In this document: piece by piece, positions 63,401-64,000 of the stretch
Numbering within the stretch: the first letter of the stretch is position 1
How the letters are laid out: every line of letters begins with the position of its first letter
Assembly: GCA_964561105.1 (NCBI GenBank)
Contig: CAZLOH010000007.1
Location: forward strand, 62,001-126,000
Source of the DNA: JADLHS01 sp964561105
GTDB lineage: Bacteria; Verrucomicrobiota; Verrucomicrobiia; Limisphaerales; JADLHS01
Reading direction: 5' to 3'
DNA: 64,000 nt
Notes under the pieces: model-generated
What the model was told of the DNA's origin: nothing
Database searches by the model: none
What the model saw: the letters and a program-made list of their open reading frames with translations, nothing else
Position numbers and translations under genes: made by a program

Positions 63401-64000
63401 GCTGGCACTGGACCGGAATTACTACGCGGCGGTCGCGGCCGTGGATGCCGCCGGCAACAGTTCGCCGAACGTCACCCCGCTGGCGTTCAATCTGCCCAGC
63501 ACCGTGCCGCCGCCGGTGTCCATTCAAGTCAACGCCGTGGGCTCCTCCTCCGCGTTCGTTTCCTGGAACAGCTATAACGCTTCCGGCCTGCTCGGTTTTG
63601 CCGGCTTCCGACTCTACTACGAAACCACCAACTTCAGTTCCGTCGCCGGGCTGGGCGTCCGGCAGGTGTTAAGCACCGGCACCCACTCCGTGCAGGTGGA
63701 TGGATTGGACCGCACCCGCACGTATTATTTTGCCGTGGTCGGTTTCAACGTGAACAACGCCCTCAACGCTGCGGTGGCCACGGCATCGTGGTCTGATCCC
63801 TACGCGGGTCAGGTGGCACAGAACACCACGATCGGTGGTGCCGGACAAACCGTGGACATTCTCCAGAGCATCACGGTGGTCAACAACGCCGTTGTCACCA
63901 TCCCCGCCGGCACGACTCTGCGCTTCGCGCCGGGGACCGGCTTGACCGTCCAGCAAGGCAGCCTGAACGCCAACGGCACGGCATTGGACCCCATCGTCTT
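48465..64000 (+). CDS. Giant secreted modular protein (3' end beyond window)
   Basis: From ATG 48465 one frame stays open, by my reading of every codon, to the window edge: at least 5,178 residues without a stop. A signal peptide ends near residue 36 (MPTQDASAACTPLPPGA). The order is: LamG (about 44-245); jelly-roll (264-424); Ig-like; two PPC-like domains; Ig-like; then three long units, each a seven-repeat VCBS/FG-GAP propeller, two PPC-like domains, LamG and Ig-like. In units 1 and 3 the Ig-like domain carries an inserted C-type lectin domain. Next come two PPC-like domains, CARDB-like domains (about 61420-62160), three InlB-type repeats (62170-62860), an Ig-like and two FN3 domains (about 63200-63790), and the start of a parallel beta-helix (GGAGQTVDILQSI). 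The many DxNxDGxxD loops imply calcium binding. It is probably a cell-surface or released adhesin. Antisense frames inside it are artefacts of codon bias. Confidence 0.93.
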   Translation, partial: MRKSSFVARPIVSATSSLMMAIAALLAMPTQDASAACTPLPPGAIGWWSGEGNANDVLGLNNGTNVLGVGFAAGEVGQAFVFNGTNNYIQIPDSSALSPHVGSVGELTIEAWIFLPRLPQFDAVTGQANRSIVVKGSPGQWEYGLFMNTNGVPTFNVWQANGNVYSSATGISITTNVWHHLAGVLNKGQYVRLYVDGQLVSEATSFSGNTSDGTSPLFIGRRGDGQNLDGMVDEVTVYGRDLSSAEIAGIFAAGASGKCVTVAGAAVPYQTDFENGIGPEWMQPTTDNSESIVFTRFSGQFDNGGQMLTLTNLVPGQSYTLGFDFYALDSWDGGSSDYLNVAVNGSQLFHYTFANYNVTQTYPGSPDEGSANYGFNQGYADAVYRNIEVTFTATNAITQIGFAGQNLEGIGNESWGVDNVSVRLSSELTNTFVRSTTLPPNGTTNSQPIETFTISANWPLAAASTNAGNFSLRSPGGDGTFGSGDDVIVPLTISSPGTGGRSIAFALNNPPLQPGRYQFQASGLQGTNASSVPTFTREFYIVAPIATAIEGAGNTAIATSTALPLTESPASSGFFSAFATGTFSAASDVDYWRFDAEAGDVVTVRLEAESQGIYSHIRIRNSADADLSGATADANNTVELQNYTINTPGTYYVRVWNDNYRARYGLRLTISRPPSGPQTESEVNDTQIAADPLALAFSLGLAQARMAGALPTTDAAGDYYRLGTLNPGNAINVTALYPSGATLTASQTLLTIQSEGNSVALVTNTTGNLNFTVGASGVHYLRIESTNRSLRAQYLLNVSISDGVPPLITATSFPTEGGSTNGIIDRFSLQFSEDLFSQSVSNVASYDLRAAGLDGNFGTPDDSVYSVVTTGYANGLTAGYTIADGPLQPGSYRFTATTTLTDRAGNHMASAFVRNFIVTSLPGIMLETRNNDVPGLATPLSLSPGTNGDGTLSWVQNLGTANNPRFVATGNFNSDTNLDLVVANWSAGNVTVFTNTGNGLFQTATSIATGANPVAIGVADFNGDNVDDVAVVNYNANTVSILLGSGNGLFTLLGNLTGFSNPNSVVAGDVNNDGKRDLVVPNYGAGNVQVRLGNGDGTFQSAVAYTTGSGAIAVALGDLTGDGKPDLAVANYNSSTVSLLTNSGTGTFANAANLSVGPNPRYVAIGDVTGEGTPDLTVLQSGDNSLAVLAGNGDGTFQARRSYLNGSTDAYQFQLADLNGDGRQDIVIAGYGNNQLPVLLNNGAGIFTNLYGYAVGQNPVGVTVGDFNQDGRLDAAFAHYYGNYVSVWYGNTANLLSVNPAGSGLRTVTARGIRSSSSDVDYFQFTGNAGDQAILAVDTIGNPSASGLRYWLEYWDGNDLTWFDATYNGWGQSAVVTLPKTGTYFVRVASAYYDYQGEYRIRVTLAAPPIRLESEGNDTIASANLPAWVRSGNQLQATNAGYLSVGDGGDYYQLGHLSGGNAVTFTVRAPSSSGLAGILSVYNAAGALMTNSPAGATNFTFMVPTGQDGLYYASLTAGAGGFTAQSAAALRLSGGSDYVTLGGNWFSNQVFTLSLWVNPAASQNQYADLIDNNHQAAINWVVEQNNTTANQYIWGAADGSSGITFNLTPNTWQQLTITRDATNINRVYLNGVLVGTSAGSGQINYNGNQSLNLGRWGAGGRTWNGMISDLRMWDHALTGGEVAASMAGILTGNEPGLLGYWPLNEGFGASSSDLSPANHPAILVNNAGWSQLGPTNSMPPGLRAEYLLSFDASNSVPPQITGDTLPDDGAISTNMISAFTVNFNEFMDPAFAKLARAVYKFGGHTYLLTDTALSWADAEAAAVTLGGHLASITNSAENLWLAQTFDGAGDLWIGLNQLLGREYPAWTSGDPYQYSNWSGGEPNNSSGYEYAVRFSDGGNGTWYDAAAGGAVRGIIEVPSANDADGDGLVDSLDPYPNDAVNAFDLRAAGSDGQFDTGDDVIYRVTTTGYTSGLSAGFAIVDGPLQPGSYRFKVTPALQDRFGVPLAAAYVRYFTNVAVSGFITENRRDASGSSTTSLSQSPAVTGDGSFAVSSGIGVGNNPYFITQADVNKDGYLDLAVANYSSANVSILTNDHTGHFQVASNYATGSGAISIATADFNGDANLDLAVANNTANTVSILLGNGTGGFTTLTNIGGFSNPRNLVAADFNQDGIPDLAVPSENQARVTAWFGAGDGNFTNAVNYTVNAGPETVTAGDLNGDGNPDLVVASYNASTLAILLGSPSGNFTVTTNLPTITNPRSVSLADVSGDGKLDALVVNNGNIFSVAFGNGDGTFQSRTDYNLGNSDAYQVLAVDLNNDGKLDIVVPAYGANRLTTVFNNGDGTFASQLNYAPGGNPISATVGDFNLDGVPDIATANYYGGNVWVLFGNNNETLAVDSNGTGLRIAAARGNLADGNDYGIWTFSAVTGDRLFIATENPGDPGGSSLLYRIYYPNGSQWTYFYTDGNGRGSLSLTVPSPGTYTVRVEQSSAYTGEYRLRVTLASPPVQLETEDNGSIAAADAVSLALTNGHRVATMLGYLGNSDGAGDYYALGNLAGGTQISLQWARPANSAVSPILEIYNAAGVLMTNSRPSQTNLVFVTGLTDAGAYFAHLIGTYPSFRATVTNALLFNGNNHYVNLGAWAPSTNWSLEAWVMPTSLPNGRRMILGSESAYRDWSLTLQDGHLAINVIKSGAAVAYADPKLAVPNTWYHMVGTCDGTNALLYINGALVASGPVDLNYLPTPAGARIGSAVCCGEYFPGAITEASIWNRALSPAEVAALVNTSPTGAETGLLGLWNLQTGTGTTLTDLSGNLHEGTLASGPAWIMLAPPGSQVSGLLQQYLLGINLLSTIPPQILAVSLPGEGSTNTGVWDRFGITFSADMAAPTVTNSANYELRHAGADNLFDTADDQFYTVQNSPLYTTGTSASYLVPDGPLQPGRYRFTVSANLTDPVGTMLPAPYVRNFTIFNLPGFVFENRFANSYGQATTLSPNRTNRADGAFTGGDFLGLGSGVEHIAAGLINSDTNMDLVAALWQGGGVAVLTGNGDGTFTVKTNYATGSQARAVALGNFNADANLDLAVANYGANTMTVLLGNGDGTFQVRSNYSTGTQPYYIAVADVNQDGKLDLVTPNWGSANVSVLLGKGDGDFQPAVNYALGGNPAGAAVADVNGDGNPDLFVANYGLNKVNLLFGNGDGTFAPPVLLPVGLQPRAVTLADFNHDTKLDLAVLNGGDNTVSILSGNGDGSYQPRVNYAAGTSDGYEILATDVDLDGWADLVAPGYYNNTVNVLLNRNGGTFPAVTQYTYGNRPVGLAAADFNGDGRQDFAIGFDSGNNIGVLLGNDTQPLTLDALTGLRIAAGRGNLRDGAQADYWSFDAQAGDQIYLASENPNNPAGTGLSYIIYRPDGITLASFGGDYYGRGQIAATCPFPGTYTIRVSPNYSYTGEYRFRVTLAPAGVQVESEGNDSIGAADALSWSLAAGHRQATVLGYYGSADGSDYFQLGSLSAGATLQLQLGFPASSGLMAGISVFNSAGTLVSYSPVRSTNFSFTVPPNSNGTYYAQIWDAGAVTALSFGSGNNSALKFWGNSDWISFTNPIIPAAGDFTVEAWAYATGPSSYREIMSQGSGGNAFYLGTDGANIRAGDGWQSTGVAFPYAGWHHFALVKSSTDTLLYVDGLLAASKGSAIPNPAASTPLRLGRQYGTYGEYWPGYLDEVRIWNVARSATEIQNNVSNRLSGAESGLVGYWRFDEGSGPVVTDASPGGNYGTLQNTPVWIPAGISNAQPAGIFAQYLLNLDIGDSTGANITSVTLPAAGSSNAGTFDRFTLNFTKDVATGINLLNRDVRVFNGHAYTITSGAVSWYDAESQARALGGNLATVNDATENGWLNLNFSGYGVLWLGLNDELQQGNYVWTSGAPFSYTNWDSGQPNNGNNSDYVALRQNGRWADYQNNAGNIRGLIEVAGTDTDGDGLPDTLDPYPNDPYNVFDLRAAGTDGVFDTPDDEVYHFTHPTYSSGTALDFSLTDGPLQPGYYRFLVTGSFADLFGNGMSAPFTQYFTVTNVAGYVFENRSNNSTNTATPLALVEDPPSVKSAAGRGNLSSGSDVDYWSYTGTAGDRLKLAIFVPGSPGGSQFYYRVFRPDGTQLFDYYPSYYGDGETGPYLLPVSGTYTLLVSPNYTYPGEYRFRLTTATPPVQMETEPDDTIATATSLTFTTDGNGSSASIVGRVRVTGDLDYINLGTVTNGSSIFLNIRTPASSALSPIVSVYNALGVYQPEAVGGRPTDGVANVPITASGTYYALVRASGGSASGLNEEYVLDVNVVPTGSVNFPNLVVTSVNPPTGSGILSGQNIVYGFEVANVGSVATAVGNWVDRAVLSTDTTLGNGDDIAMGFFPHSGVLNVANSYSVTNTFNLPDGISGDYYVIVQTDSGNAVNEYLFKGDNITVSSNTFHVNVAPYPDLAVENLAVAGPDGNNAYTISWNTTNRGTATAPAGFYERFTVRNQTTGTLLVNLESQVTNSLAINAALPRLQTLVATNPGVYQVQVVVDNRDGIYEYGGGSHAFAEANNSATNGFQIVAYFNLTVQSSPPGAGALTGGGTYTSGSAAVVTATPITNTLPYLFVNWTEGGAFQSASTNYPFIVSRDRTLTANFTLPAFAISASNNPPTAGVVSGQGTYFYGVTNVLTAAAGFGYRFTNWTENGLLLSQTATLTNIVRSNRLFVANYVEANTAHVVTTATSPTNVATVTGAGTYTNGAVAGISAPAAVTNPPNIYNFKQYQLNGAPAGASPSFNKTFTTLDPTNMQYVAVYDTVSILPLVTNVTRNLASVVPATTNFVLTFQFNRSMDSNFPPLVVLTNPAPATQASVPTGGVWSQTAVSNDTFSTLPITFGPGMDGTNFVWISQGRDLGGSSLALTNPLSFVVDVTPPANPMLALTASNSSSATISWSGYAAPSDLSSFRVYLATNGFTSVTGLTAVTSLGAGARNHTLGALALDRNYYAAVAAVDAAGNSSPNVTPLAFNLPSTVPPPVSIQVNAVGSSSAFVSWNSYNASGLLGFAGFRLYYETTNFSSVAGLGVRQVLSTGTHSVQVDGLDRTRTYYFAVVGFNVNNALNAAVATASWSDPYAGQVAQNTTIGGAGQTVDILQSITVVNNAVVTIPAGTTLRFAPGTGLTVQQGSLNANGTALDPIV
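51340..54590 (+). repeat. Supermodule 1 of the giant protein
   Basis: Seven VCBS/FG-GAP repeats (about 51350-52340; ATGNFNSDTNLDLVVANW to VGDFNQDGRLDAAFAHYY), two PPC-like domains (52360-53040; DVDYFQFTGNAGDQA and SEGNDTIASANL), LamG (53040-53660) and an Ig-like domain with an inserted C-type lectin domain (about 53690-54540; LWIGLNQLLG, SGGEPNN). Confidence 0.85.
54591..57440 (+). repeat. Supermodule 2 of the giant protein
   Basis: Seven VCBS/FG-GAP repeats (about 54650-55640; QADVNKDGYLDLAVANYS to VGDFNLDGVPDIATANYY), two PPC-like domains (55650-56330), LamG (56330-56930) and an uninterrupted Ig-like domain (about 57000-57360; NYELRHAGADNLFDTADDQF), with no lectin insert. Confidence 0.85.
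57441..60650 (+). repeat. Supermodule 3 of the giant protein
   Basis: Seven VCBS/FG-GAP repeats (about 57490-58480; AAGLINSDTNMDLVAALW to AADFNGDGRQDFAIGFDS), two PPC-like domains (58490-59150), LamG (59160-59770) and an Ig-like domain with an inserted C-type lectin domain (about 59810-60640; LWLGLNDELQ, SGQPNN). Confidence 0.85.

Overview
This is a 64 kb stretch of a GC-rich bacterial chromosome that most likely belongs to the Verrucomicrobiota (PVC superphylum). That is an inference from content: several secreted LamG/Ig/PQQ-propeller proteins, a prepilin-like protein with the H-x9-DG type C-terminus common in PVC bacteria, a BNR sialidase-type protein, and an Omp85/TamB/LptF set showing a diderm envelope. 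I saw no rRNA, tRNA, CRISPR array, transposase or phage gene.

Layout. (1) 1-7677, minus strand: a MoxR/Bat (aerotolerance-type) operon, moxR - DUF58 - DUF4381-like - batA - fused batB/batC - batD (cut by the window edge). Between moxR and the DUF58 gene sits a foreign-looking patch: a lower-GC ankyrin-repeat gene, a frameshifted second copy of the first ~113 bp of the DUF58 gene, and a MazF-type toxin-antitoxin pair. (2) 7731-13594, minus: a TamA/BamA-like Omp85 protein and TamB. (3) 13863-22413: a sialidase-like secreted protein, a SWIM-SNF2 helicase, an LptF/LptG permease, a short-chain dehydrogenase, a small membrane protein and an RlmI-type 23S rRNA methyltransferase. (4) 22598-29623, minus: three secreted proteins, one of which joins LamG, FN3, a methyltransferase-like fold and a PQQ-like propeller. 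(5) 29982-35030, plus: a pseudopilin-like protein and a LamG/Ig surface protein, followed by a clear intrinsic terminator. (6) 35391-42230, plus: a tightly packed seven-gene operon. It combines an FtsX/LolD-type ABC module, a tandem ModA-ModA fusion, ModB, ModC and a ThiF/MoeB-like E1 enzyme, headed by an unrecognised secreted protein. (7) 42232-46583, minus: a second, paralogous LamG-FN3-methyltransferase-PQQ plus PQQ gene pair. (8) 46680-64000, plus: a subtilisin-family protease and then a giant secreted protein open for more than 5,178 codons and running off the window.

The most novel-looking items are four: the hybrid seven-gene ABC/ModA/E1 operon (probably an oxyanion or metal uptake and handling system), the duplicated secreted methyltransferase-propeller gene pairs, the giant modular protein with three seven-repeat VCBS/FG-GAP propellers and C-type-lectin domains nested inside Ig-like domains, and the insertion scar in the MoxR/Bat operon.
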